NCBI GenBank assembly: GCA_022448765.1
Contig: JAKUTI010000019.1
Span: 1 to 20,130, forward strand
DNA length: 20,130 nucleotides
Direction: 5' to 3'
Source of the DNA: Pseudomonadales bacterium
GTDB taxonomy: Bacteria > Pseudomonadota > Gammaproteobacteria > Pseudomonadales > Azotimanducaceae
Shown: positions 1 to 6,739 of the stretch, one piece after another
How the letters are laid out: each line of letters begins with the position of its first letter
Numbering within the stretch: position 1 is the first letter of the stretch
Notes under the pieces: model-generated
Database searches by the model: none
Told to the model about the DNA's origin: nothing
The model's input: the letters and a program-made list of their open reading frames with translations, nothing else
Translations under genes and position numbers: made by a program

Positions 1-217
1 CTGGATGACGTATTTCCGCGCCACGCGCAAATCGGTAGGCGTCGTCCGGGGTTGTACGAGTCCCGAAGGTGAAAGCATCCATCGAGAATCGAGTATGGAC
101 ATGTAGATCACCGAAATACGCGTAGCGCTCGATCGCACCCACGAACATCGACAATCCGGCCACTATGCAAATTAGCCCAATTTTCACAGAGGTTCCTCCA
201 AGTCGTCGCCTCATCAT
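1..217 (-). CDS. DUF3604 (PHP-like) protein, N-terminal part only
   Basis: This is the first ~72 codons of a gene read leftwards that runs off the window. The N-terminus has an arginine-rich start (MMRRR), a hydrophobic stretch (about residues 12-28) and then the motif YFGDLHVHTRFSMDAFTFG (from residue 34). The DLHVHT part resembles the first metal-binding HxH of PHP-type hydrolases (H39, H41), and the whole block through DDAYRFARG is characteristic of DUF3604 proteins, which are usually ~600-700 aa, secreted and of unknown function. Two starts are possible: tandem ATGs at 215-217/212-214 that keep the arginine-rich signal, or GTG at 185-187, which has a GGAGG (195-199) seven bases upstream. 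I kept the longer form; the GTG form would also begin with a hydrophobic signal. The gene lies downstream of and in the same direction as the Gfo/Idh gene, 86 bases away. Family assignment is fairly sure; function is unknown. Confidence 0.8.
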   Translation of the reverse strand, partial: MMRRRLGGTSVKIGLICIVAGLSMFVGAIERYAYFGDLHVHTRFSMDAFTFGTRTTPDDAYRFARGAEIRHP

Positions 218-303
218 CACACGCCCCACCGCTTTACGACCCAGGCATCTACTCTCGGCGCGAACGGACGATCAAACAACCTTCGGTCCCGTCTGCGGGT
301 AAT

Positions 304-1329
304 TTACCAGACCCTTTCCCAGTTCCGACTCTCAACCGACCGATACATCGCAAGAGCAGTGCGTAGTTCGCCAAGAGAATATTCGGCAGAGGCTTCAAGC
401 GTTTTTGAGTCCAGAACCGCGCTGGCGAAATCCTCAAGCTCAAGACCGTAGCTGTCCACCTTGCCTTGGAAGGCGTCCATGATCGACACCCCTTCTGGGT
501 CTTCATCGTTGAATAAAATCAAGCGTCCATCCCGCCCGTGCTCGATGACGATTTCTCCCGTCGTACCGGTGATTCGAAAGTCTTCGGTTGGAGCCATGGT
601 GCCCCCGCCTAGAAAAGCGTGAAAAGATGCCGTGACGCCGGAATCGAATCGTATGAGCGCTTGTGCCCATGACTCCCCTTCCATCTTCGCGATATGGGTA
701 CCCATCGAAGCGATCACTTCGCTCACTTCGCCCAATAGCATCCGAAGCGGCCGTATCCAGTGCGCGCCCCCATCGATACAAATCCCTCCGCCAGCGCGCG
801 CGAGATTGAAACGCCAAGGCACACCACGTTCTTTTGTTTTCCTGGTCGGCAACGGATCGTAAAAACACGCGCGGGCCATAACGACTTTACCGATAAGACC
901 CTCGTTGATCAGGTCTCGGGCACGTTTGATGTCGGTCCAGTACTGCGCTTGTTCGGCGATCATGAAAACCGTTTTTGCGGCGTTAGCCGCTACCATAATC
1001 CGTTCGCATGCCGCCAAGTCAATTGCCATCGGTTTTTCCAATAATACGTGCTTTCCCGCTGCAAACGCTTGGACAGCAGCCTCTTCATGCAGGTCATGCG
1101 GAAGCATCAGATCGACCGCGTCGAACGATCCTTTCGCAAGTGCTTCACTCAGTGACGAATACGCAACGGCACCGGTTCGTTCAGACATCGACGCAGCGTT
1201 GTCAGGGTCGGAGTCAACCACTGCGGTAACCCTAATTCGTGGCGCATGGGCGCGCATCCCGCGCCAATGGGCCCGAGCGATATTGCCACAACCGACCAAC
1301 GCCATCGTCAAGGCATTGTTTTCAACCAT
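304..1329 (-). CDS. Gfo/Idh/MocA family NAD(P)-dependent oxidoreductase
   Basis: This is a 341-residue Rossmann-fold dehydrogenase of the glucose-fructose oxidoreductase / inositol dehydrogenase / MocA family, which typically oxidises or reduces sugar or cyclitol hydroxyls in the cytoplasm with NAD(P)(H). The nucleotide-binding loop VGCGNIA is at residues 12-18, a beta-strand ends in the acidic AVVDSDP (D39), and the family signature LLEKPM is at 96-101 (EKP 98-100). A later GGGICIDGGAHWI segment supplies the Asp/His usually found in the active site. The length is normal for the family (about 330-390). I chose ATG at 1327-1329; the frame can be extended four codons to a GTG at 1339-1341, but that GTG has no ribosome site, whereas GAGAG lies before the ATG. 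It is divergent from the hydratase gene and followed by the DUF3604 gene. The substrate cannot be told from the sequence. Confidence 0.9.
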   Translation of the reverse strand: MVENNALTMALVGCGNIARAHWRGMRAHAPRIRVTAVVDSDPDNAASMSERTGAVAYSSLSEALAKGSFDAVDLMLPHDLHEEAAVQAFAAGKHVLLEKPMAIDLAACERIMVAANAAKTVFMIAEQAQYWTDIKRARDLINEGLIGKVVMARACFYDPLPTRKTKERGVPWRFNLARAGGGICIDGGAHWIRPLRMLLGEVSEVIASMGTHIAKMEGESWAQALIRFDSGVTASFHAFLGGGTMAPTEDFRITGTTGEIVIEHGRDGRLILFNDEDPEGVSIMDAFQGKVDSYGLELEDFASAVLDSKTLEASAEYSLGELRTALAMYRSVESRNWERVW

Positions 1330-1525
1330 TCTCGCTCTCACTTGTTCAATTCAACCTACACCTAGCGTATCGCCATCCTTCCGCCCAAGCTCTATTCCGA
1401 TGACGTTTTGGAGCATTAATCGAACCAGGTCGGTCGCTAATTTCTGTCTTGGTCTCTACATGAGGCTTGATTTATGACACCTTGATCAAAGAATCTCTGA
1501 AATACCTGAATCTGGAGACAATTCA
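1330..1525. promoter_or_regulatory. Divergent intergenic region (candidate promoters)
   Basis: This gap of about 196 bases separates the leftward Gfo/Idh gene from the rightward hydratase gene, so it must hold at least one promoter for each. Seen directly: CTTGAT occurs twice (1466-1471 and 1481-1486, period 15), and the second copy is part of the perfect 8-base palindrome TTGATCAA (1482-1489). A GGAG ribosome site for the hydratase is at 1514-1517. I do not see a convincing -35/-10 pair. The location as a promoter region is inferred from gene orientation only. Confidence 0.35.
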
Positions 1526-2398
1526 ATGGCTGATTACGAAAACATTCTGACGGACCATGTAGGTACTGACGGACGCGTAGGACGTATCACACTTAACCGC
1601 CCCGAGAAACTCAACGCCCTTTCAACCGACCTGCTATTTGAGTTGAACGAAGCATTGCACGATATGGAAGCCGAACACGAGACAAGGGTGATCATTGTTC
1701 GCGGTGCGGGACGCGCTTTCTGCGCCGGTTATGACTTAACCCCATCGCCAGGCGGCAAACCCAAACGTTCGTATAAATCCGTCGACGACAAGCGGCGAAC
1801 TCTCGTCATGGGCATACGCACTAGCATGCAACAAATCACGGACATCCAAATGTATTTCTGGAATATGGCAAAAGTTACGATTGCCCAAATACATGGCTAC
1901 GCAGTCGCGGGGGGATGTGAATTATCGATGATGGCCGATTTAGTCGTTGCGGCGAACGACGCGCAATTAGGTCACCCGGGCCATCGAGGACTTGGGGTCG
2001 CAAGAAATGGGGTGATCTGGCCGTTGGTTATTGGCATGCGTAAAGCTAAAGAACTCGCCTACACCGGGGAAAACGTGACTGCGATCGAAGCTGAGGCAAT
2101 GGGCATGATCAACTACGCGTGGCCCAAAGAAGAACTCGAGGAACGTACCGTCGCGTTTGCCGATCGGATCGCCATCATGTCGTCAGACCATCTCGGTGCT
2201 CTCAAAGTAAACATGAATCGCTTTTATGAAAACATGGGAATTTACTCATCGGTACGCAGTAGCACCGACCACGACGCGATGGGCCAATTCACCGATTTCG
2301 CGTACCAGTGGCGAGATCAGATCACGACTAACGGACTCAAAGATGCACTGCAATGGCGCGATGGACCGTATCGTGGAACTGACACCTATAAGGACTAG
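1526..2398 (+). CDS. Enoyl-CoA hydratase/isomerase (crotonase) family protein
   Basis: A 290-residue crotonase-fold protein, a family that hydrates, isomerises, dehalogenates or cleaves acyl-CoA thioesters. The N-terminal VGRITLNRPEKLNALS (18-32), the oxyanion-hole loop RAFCAGYDL (63-71) and GYAVAGGCELSMMADLVVA (124-142) are clear. The first catalytic Glu of the classic hydratase (in GGCEL) is present as E132, but the second, normally in a GxPE motif, is replaced: the loop reads GHPGHRGLG (149-157). The protein is therefore probably not a standard 2-enoyl-CoA hydratase. There is an insertion of about 25 residues after the first oxyanion loop and a C-terminal tail ending GTDTYKD. ATG is preceded by GGAG (1514-1517) at 8 bases. 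The gene lies upstream of modA in the same direction, with 133 bases between them, so a functional link to molybdate uptake is not implied. Confidence 0.9.
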   Translation: MADYENILTDHVGTDGRVGRITLNRPEKLNALSTDLLFELNEALHDMEAEHETRVIIVRGAGRAFCAGYDLTPSPGGKPKRSYKSVDDKRRTLVMGIRTSMQQITDIQMYFWNMAKVTIAQIHGYAVAGGCELSMMADLVVAANDAQLGHPGHRGLGVARNGVIWPLVIGMRKAKELAYTGENVTAIEAEAMGMINYAWPKEELEERTVAFADRIAIMSSDHLGALKVNMNRFYENMGIYSSVRSSTDHDAMGQFTDFAYQWRDQITTNGLKDALQWRDGPYRGTDTYKD

Positions 2399-2415
2399 GT
2401 GAAAATACCATCGGC

Positions 2416-2435
2416 CATGCGATTCACCGCGCATG
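2416..2435. repeat. 6-bp inverted repeat between hydratase gene and modA
   Basis: CATGCG (2416-2421) and CGCATG (2430-2435) are exact inverted copies separated by 8 bases. The site lies 18 bases past the hydratase stop codon and about 100 bases before the modA start. It could be a weak hairpin at the end of the hydratase message or an operator for modABC. No T-run follows, so it is not a typical intrinsic terminator. I see no match to the E. coli ModE box (TATATAAC-type arms). Confidence 0.3.
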
Positions 2436-2531
2436 CATGTATTGCCACGATAACCAGCAAATGCTGTGATGCCGCCGTCTGACCTACAGCTAGGTATGGT
2501 AGTGCCGCGCCGATCCTCGATCGCGAAGGAA

Positions 2532-3326
2532 ATGCCAAACAATGCATCGTGGTTTAAGTTCAGAAGAACGATCCGCCGATGGGGCGTCTGGCTTTCACTG
2601 GTCGGGACGCTCTCCGCCTATGCGTCTGGAGACGCCCTTGTTGCAGTCGCAACAAACTTCCTGCAGACAGCCAAGATTTTACGAAACGAGTTTTACCAGG
2701 AAACATTCAATGACATTCGATTGGTCAGCGGTTCGACGGGTAAGTTGTATGCACAAATCGTCCAGGGCGCACCGTTTGACCTGTACTTAGCCGCAGATCA
2801 GGACCGTCCAATGCTTCTGGAGAAACGAGGTTTCGTCGTCCCAGGGTCACGTCGAACCTACGCCATAGGACAGTTGGCTTTATGGATCCCCAAAGAGCCT
2901 GCCGCCCCAAATAAATCGACGATCCAGTCCATATTGAAAACGATGGAGTTTAGACAACTAGCCGTCGCGAACCCGAGATTAGCGCCATACGGGGCCGCGT
3001 CAATCGAAACACTCAGAACCTTGAAACTGTATGACCAAGTTCAATCACGTCTCGTGTTCGGGGAAAACATTGGGCAGACTCATGTCCTGGTCGCCACCGG
3101 TAACGCGGATGCGGGACTTGTGGCCCAGTCCAGCATTTCACGTATGGAAAGTGGAAAAAAGGGAACCCTCTTGCAAGTTCAACCTCATCTTCACCGCCCG
3201 ATTCGACAAGACAGCTCCCTACTAAATACTGGGCAACATAACGACACCGCCCGGCAGTTCAATGAATTTCTCCACGGCCCACAAGGACGCACAATTATTC
3301 GGCAAGCGGGTTATCGGGTTGAGTAA
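2532..3326 (+). CDS. modA: Molybdate ABC transporter, periplasmic binding protein ModA
   Basis: A 264-residue exported solute-binding protein that captures molybdate (possibly tungstate) for the ModB/ModC importer. The N-terminus has basic RRTIRR, then WGVWLSLVGTLSAYASG as a signal sequence; the RRTI pattern is loosely Tat-like, but Sec export is as likely. The mature part begins VAVATNFLQTAKIL and continues with VSGSTGKLYAQIVQGAPFD and LAADQDRP, blocks that in ModA form the oxyanion pocket (the serines of GSTG and the following turns). The C-terminus RTIIRQAGY fits the family end. The start is uncertain: the ATG at 2532 has AAGGA only one base away, and the frame stays open back to GTG 2466 with another ATG at 2496, but only the 2532 start gives a normal-length signal peptide. 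It is followed after 3 bases by modB. Confidence 0.9.
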   Translation: MPNNASWFKFRRTIRRWGVWLSLVGTLSAYASGDALVAVATNFLQTAKILRNEFYQETFNDIRLVSGSTGKLYAQIVQGAPFDLYLAADQDRPMLLEKRGFVVPGSRRTYAIGQLALWIPKEPAAPNKSTIQSILKTMEFRQLAVANPRLAPYGAASIETLRTLKLYDQVQSRLVFGENIGQTHVLVATGNADAGLVAQSSISRMESGKKGTLLQVQPHLHRPIRQDSSLLNTGQHNDTARQFNEFLHGPQGRTIIRQAGYRVE

Positions 3327-3329
3327 ACC

Positions 3330-4001
3330 TTGAACGATCTAGGAGCGATTTGGCTCACCATCCAGTTAGCAACGGTTACGACTTGCATCTTGCTGATATT
3401 AGGAACGGCTTTGGCTTGGTGGCTTTCCCGAACGACGTCTTGGGTTAAGCCAATCATTGAGGCGATCACCGCCTTGCCGTTAGTGCTGCCGCCAACGGTG
3501 CTCGGCTTTTATCTACTCGTGATCATGAGTCCAGACAGCGGGATCGGTTCTTTCTGGGTTCAAATGACGGGTTCAACACTAACGTTCTCTTTCGAAGGAC
3601 TTGTCGTCGCTTCGGTGATCTATTCGCTTCCCTTTATGGTGCAACCGCTGCAAAACGCCTTTGAAACGATTGGAGCGGGACCCATGGAAGCGGCCGCCAG
3701 TCTACGTGCCACACCATTGAACGCTTTTTTTACAGTGGCAATACCCTTATCCGCTCGTGGATTTGTTACGGCAGTCGTGTTGACTTTCGCCCATACCGTC
3801 GGCGAATTCGGCGTCGTTCTCATGGTCGGAGGTAATATCCCCGAAGAGACAAGGGTCATTTCGATCGCTATCTATGAAAACGTCGAAACACTCCAATATG
3901 CGGCCGCACATTCTCTGTCGATAACGTTACTCGTATTTTCGTTTGTCGTGTTACTCGCCGTTTATAGCCTAAACCGCCGCTTCCCGATTCGGATTCGCTG
4001 A
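3330..4001 (+). CDS. modB: Molybdate ABC transporter permease ModB
   Basis: A 223-residue inner-membrane permease of the molybdate importer, expected to dimerise and dock on ModC. About five hydrophobic segments are visible, beginning with WLTIQLATVTTCILLILGTALAWWL and ending with LSITLLVFSFVVLLAVY. The coupling-helix (EAA-type) loop reads EAAASLRATPLNAFFTVAIPL, followed by the conserved HTVGEFGVVLMVGG, typical of ModB. The start codon is TTG at 3330-3332: there is no ATG or GTG near the N-terminus in this frame, and the first transmembrane segment starts at about residue 8, so a later start would destroy it. The TTG lies 3 bases after the modA stop with no strong ribosome site, which suggests translational coupling. 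Length agrees with the family (about 220-230). Confidence 0.92.
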   Translation: MNDLGAIWLTIQLATVTTCILLILGTALAWWLSRTTSWVKPIIEAITALPLVLPPTVLGFYLLVIMSPDSGIGSFWVQMTGSTLTFSFEGLVVASVIYSLPFMVQPLQNAFETIGAGPMEAAASLRATPLNAFFTVAIPLSARGFVTAVVLTFAHTVGEFGVVLMVGGNIPEETRVISIAIYENVETLQYAAAHSLSITLLVFSFVVLLAVYSLNRRFPIRIR

Positions 4002-4002
4002 A

Positions 4003-5088
4003 ATGATAGTTCTCGACGTCCGCGCCCGCGTTGGTGAATTCAAACTTGAAGTCTCCACCCAAATCCCGCTTGAGGGGATCACCGGCATTTTGGGTCCGAG
4101 CGGGAGCGGTAAAACCACCCTCTTGCGCGTGTTAGCCGGTTTCGAGCGAGCCGAAGGACGCATCATCGTTGGCGACGATGTATGGCTCGACACAAAGACG
4201 AAAACGTATGTCGCACCGCACAAGCGTTCAGTCGGATATATCTTTCAAGAAGCCCGATTATTCGACCATCTATCCGTGGCCGGCAACCTCGATTACGCGT
4301 TCTCCCGGACTTTGGCCAAGACAAGAAAAGTCGTGACGGCCGATGTCGTTGACACATTCGACCTCGGCCCCTTGCTTAATCGCCGACCACTCGAACTATC
4401 CGGCGGCGAGAAACAACGCGTCGCACTGGCCCGGACATTACTAACCAACCCACGGTTCTTGATGCTTGACGAGCCTTTATCGGCGCTGGATGAGAAGCGA
4501 AAAGCCGACATTCTTCCGTATATCGACACGACAGCTTCCCAATTCGGTCTACCGGTGTTCTACATCAGTCATGCGGTGGGAGAAGTCGCCCGTGTTGCTG
4601 AGAGAATCCTTGCAATCTCCAATGGGCGAATACAAGCCATGGGGCCCACCGCTGAAATTCTCGAACGCCTCGATCTCGCGGAAGTAACCGGTCGCTTTGA
4701 GGCAGGCTCGATCGTTGAAGCTGTCGTCGTCGAACATGTTACCCATCATCGACTCACCCACCTCACTATCGATGGACAAATGCTGACCATGCCGATGGAG
4801 CCGGAATTGGGGCTTGGCGATCACATACGCGTGCGCGTTAGAGCACGAGACGTCGCCCTAGCACTCAACCGACCCGAATCCATCAGTATTCGCAACGTGC
4901 TCGCGGCGACCGTTATCGACCTATTCCACGTGCCAGACTCGCCGCATGTCGAAGCCCTCGTTGAATTCCAACATCAACGGCTACGCGCTCGCATCACACT
5001 CGCCTCTGTCGAGGATTTATCACTCAATGTCGGAACGAACGTGTTCGTGCTGATCAAAAGCGTGACATTCGACGCAAGTCCTACCTGA
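4003..5088 (+). CDS. modC: Molybdate ABC transporter ATP-binding protein ModC
   Basis: A 361-residue cytoplasmic ATPase that powers the ModB channel. In order: Walker A GPSGSGKTT (31-39), Q-loop FQE (Q82), ABC signature LSGGEKQRVA (132-141), Walker B FLMLDEP (152-158) with the D-loop SALD, and switch histidine H190. The C-terminal ~75 residues (about 285-357, RVRARDVALAL ... VFVLIKSVTF) form a Mop/TOBE-type oxyanion-binding domain, which marks it as ModC rather than a generic importer ATPase. The full length matches ModC (about 350-365). The ATG follows the modB stop by one base, so the three mod genes form a tight operon. No modE regulator is adjacent. Confidence 0.95.
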   Translation: MIVLDVRARVGEFKLEVSTQIPLEGITGILGPSGSGKTTLLRVLAGFERAEGRIIVGDDVWLDTKTKTYVAPHKRSVGYIFQEARLFDHLSVAGNLDYAFSRTLAKTRKVVTADVVDTFDLGPLLNRRPLELSGGEKQRVALARTLLTNPRFLMLDEPLSALDEKRKADILPYIDTTASQFGLPVFYISHAVGEVARVAERILAISNGRIQAMGPTAEILERLDLAEVTGRFEAGSIVEAVVVEHVTHHRLTHLTIDGQMLTMPMEPELGLGDHIRVRVRARDVALALNRPESISIRNVLAATVIDLFHVPDSPHVEALVEFQHQRLRARITLASVEDLSLNVGTNVFVLIKSVTFDASPT

Positions 5089-5104
5089 ACCGAGTTACGC
5101 TGAA

Positions 5105-5128
5105 TCCTGGGTACACCCCATCCTGGGT
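5105..5128. repeat. Direct repeat TCCTGGGT before the ProA-like gene
   Basis: TCCTGGGT occurs at 5105-5112 and again at 5121-5128, a period of 16 bases, in the 75-base gap between modC and the ProA-like gene. The second copy runs into TTATAG (5128-5133), which could serve as a -10 element, with a transcript starting near 5140 and a short leader to the ATG at 5164. No good -35 is visible, so a promoter that depends on an activator binding the repeat is possible. This is inference from position. Confidence 0.3.
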
Positions 5129-5163
5129 TATAGTCGGAAAAATTCGACACCCTCGACTTACTC

Positions 5164-6657
5164 ATGCTCAACGAACTCGAACCGGACAGCTTGATTGTTA
5201 CAACGAGCGGCGAAACGTTCCGCGTGAGCAAAGCGTTGGCGCAGGCGTTTCAACCTGGCGATCTCGTCATCCCAAATTCACAGCATGGATTACTTCATCT
5301 CGCCAACAAGGAACGACAAATTGTCGACACGGCTGTATCTCAGTCTCTAGAAGCCTTCGCGACCATGCAACAAGTTACCGACGACCAGGTGACCGACTTC
5401 TTCAATGCCTTCTGTGATGCGTTGAAGAGCGAAAAAATTTGGAGATCTATCGAACGCATCAACCAAAAGGACGTCGCGAAGGCGAAAGCAAAAGGTCGAT
5501 CCACTACTCGTCTCCAAGTTTCAGAGAACATGCGCGCAAGCATGATCGACGGGTTACGAGAGTGGGCCGAATCCAAACCGTCTAGAAATTCCATTGTCGA
5601 AACCATCGATCACGACCACTTTCAAATTCAACTCGAGACGTCGGCACTTGGCGTCGTCGGATTCGTATTCGAAGGGCGACCCAACGTTCTTGCAGACGCG
5701 TGCGGCGTACTGCGGGGAGGCAATACGGCAATTTTTCGAATTGGTAGCGACGCGTTACAGACCGCGCAAGCGATGATGGAACTCGCCCTAAGGCCATCGC
5801 TCGTGCGGTCCGGGCTTCCTGAAGATGCCATTGTCCTTGTCGACAGCTCTGCGCATGCCGCAGGGTGGGCACTATTTCTTGATTCGCGTCTCGCGCTCGC
5901 GGTAGCCCGAGGTTCCGGTGAAAGTGTCGAACTACTGGGCTCGCTCGCACGTAGCGTTGGGACACCAGTCAGCCTGCACGGTACCGGGGGGGGCTGGATG
6001 ATTGTCGCTGACACTGCAGTTCCCGAGATCCTACGGCAGTGTGTCATCGCGTCCCTTGATCGAAAAGTCTGCAACACGCTCAACACCTGTTGTGTCGTTG
6101 CCTCAAAGGCAAACGAACTCGTCCCGGTTTTGCTCGAGGGTTTGAATAAGGCTGCAGCGAACCTCGGCCAGGAGTACCGTCTACACGTGGCTGAGGGAAG
6201 CGAGGCATTTATTTCTGGAGGTGCCTTTAACCGCAAAGTGACCATCCACCGTGCAGATGGCCAGCACGAGGAGTTCCAGGCATCCACATTGCCCGTTGGT
6301 GACATCGGCCGAGAATGGGAATGGGAAACGTCACCGGAAATAACGCTAATCGTCGTCCAGTCTCTAGAAGAAGCGATTGATTTATTTAATGCACACAGTC
6401 CGCGCTTGGTCGCTTCGCTAATCTCCAACGATGAGCAAGAACACCAACACTTCTACCAAAGGGTCGATGCGCCCTTCATCGGTGACAACCATACCCGTTG
6501 GGTCGACGGGCAGAGGGCACTGAATAAGCCGGAACTCGGGCTCTCGAACTGGGCCAACGGTCGCCTATTTGGTCGACATGCAATTCTGACGGGAGACAGT
6601 GTCTACACCGTCCGCACACGTTATATCGACGCGAGCACAGGACGTTCGCGGACCTAG
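5164..6657 (+). CDS. ProA-like aldehyde dehydrogenase with N-terminal extension
   Basis: A 497-residue member of the aldehyde dehydrogenase superfamily closest in its motifs to glutamate-5-semialdehyde dehydrogenase (ProA), which reduces gamma-glutamyl phosphate with NADPH in proline synthesis. Supporting blocks: ALGVVGFVFEGRPNVLADA (161-179, compare ProA GVIFESRPNV), GGNTAIFRIGSDA (185-197), VARGSGESVELLG (247-259), the catalytic-cysteine region DRKVCNTLNTC (C303), and a C-terminal DNHTRWVDG...LGLSNWANGRLFGRHAILTG, the counterpart of the ProA end. ProA is usually about 415-430 aa; here the first ~50 residues (SLIVTTSGETF, QPGDLVIPNSQHG) are extra and I do not recognise them. There is no proB nearby. 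The start ATG has no clear ribosome site, but no better start exists. It may act on another acyl phosphate or semialdehyde; the true substrate is unknown. Confidence 0.8.
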   Translation: MLNELEPDSLIVTTSGETFRVSKALAQAFQPGDLVIPNSQHGLLHLANKERQIVDTAVSQSLEAFATMQQVTDDQVTDFFNAFCDALKSEKIWRSIERINQKDVAKAKAKGRSTTRLQVSENMRASMIDGLREWAESKPSRNSIVETIDHDHFQIQLETSALGVVGFVFEGRPNVLADACGVLRGGNTAIFRIGSDALQTAQAMMELALRPSLVRSGLPEDAIVLVDSSAHAAGWALFLDSRLALAVARGSGESVELLGSLARSVGTPVSLHGTGGGWMIVADTAVPEILRQCVIASLDRKVCNTLNTCCVVASKANELVPVLLEGLNKAAANLGQEYRLHVAEGSEAFISGGAFNRKVTIHRADGQHEEFQASTLPVGDIGREWEWETSPEITLIVVQSLEEAIDLFNAHSPRLVASLISNDEQEHQHFYQRVDAPFIGDNHTRWVDGQRALNKPELGLSNWANGRLFGRHAILTGDSVYTVRTRYIDASTGRSRT

Positions 6658-6678
6658 AGTTGAGGTAACAGAGCACGT

Positions 6679-6706
6679 AGGCTGTTTTACTTTTTAGTGG
6701 TAGCCT
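6679..6706. repeat. Inverted repeat in the peroxiredoxin promoter region
   Basis: AGGCT (6679-6683) and AGCCT (6702-6706) are inverted copies around a T-rich spacer of 18 bases. The arm pairing can be lengthened by three G-U pairs in RNA. The site lies between the ProA-like stop (6657) and the peroxiredoxin start (6740). It may be an operator, or a weak hairpin ending the upstream message. There is no T-run after the right arm. Confidence 0.25.
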
Positions 6707-6739
6707 CCAACGTCGTACACGAATTAAAAGGGAATACGC

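Noticed and set aside
288..299. CCCG-TCTG-CGGG hairpin between the Gfo/Idh and DUF3604 genes
   Set aside because: A four-base stem with no T-run in the direction of transcription (leftward); not a credible terminator.
905..1477. 190-codon plus-strand frame
   Set aside because: Mostly antisense to the Gfo/Idh gene, which has clear motifs; the translation is low-information and shows no domain.
2246..2542. 98-codon minus-strand frame spanning the hydratase end and the modA upstream gap
   Set aside because: No domain, no ribosome site, and half of it is antisense to the hydratase.
5341..6370. 13-base exact repeat CAGTCTCTAGAAG at 5341-5353 and 6358-6370
   Set aside because: Both copies are inside the ProA-like gene and encode similar QSLE residues; most likely chance, with no flanking similarity.
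5628..6428. 266-codon open frame on the minus strand
   Set aside because: It lies entirely antisense to the ProA-like gene, has no recognisable domain, and its composition (Arg/Ser/Pro-rich) is that of a shadow frame.
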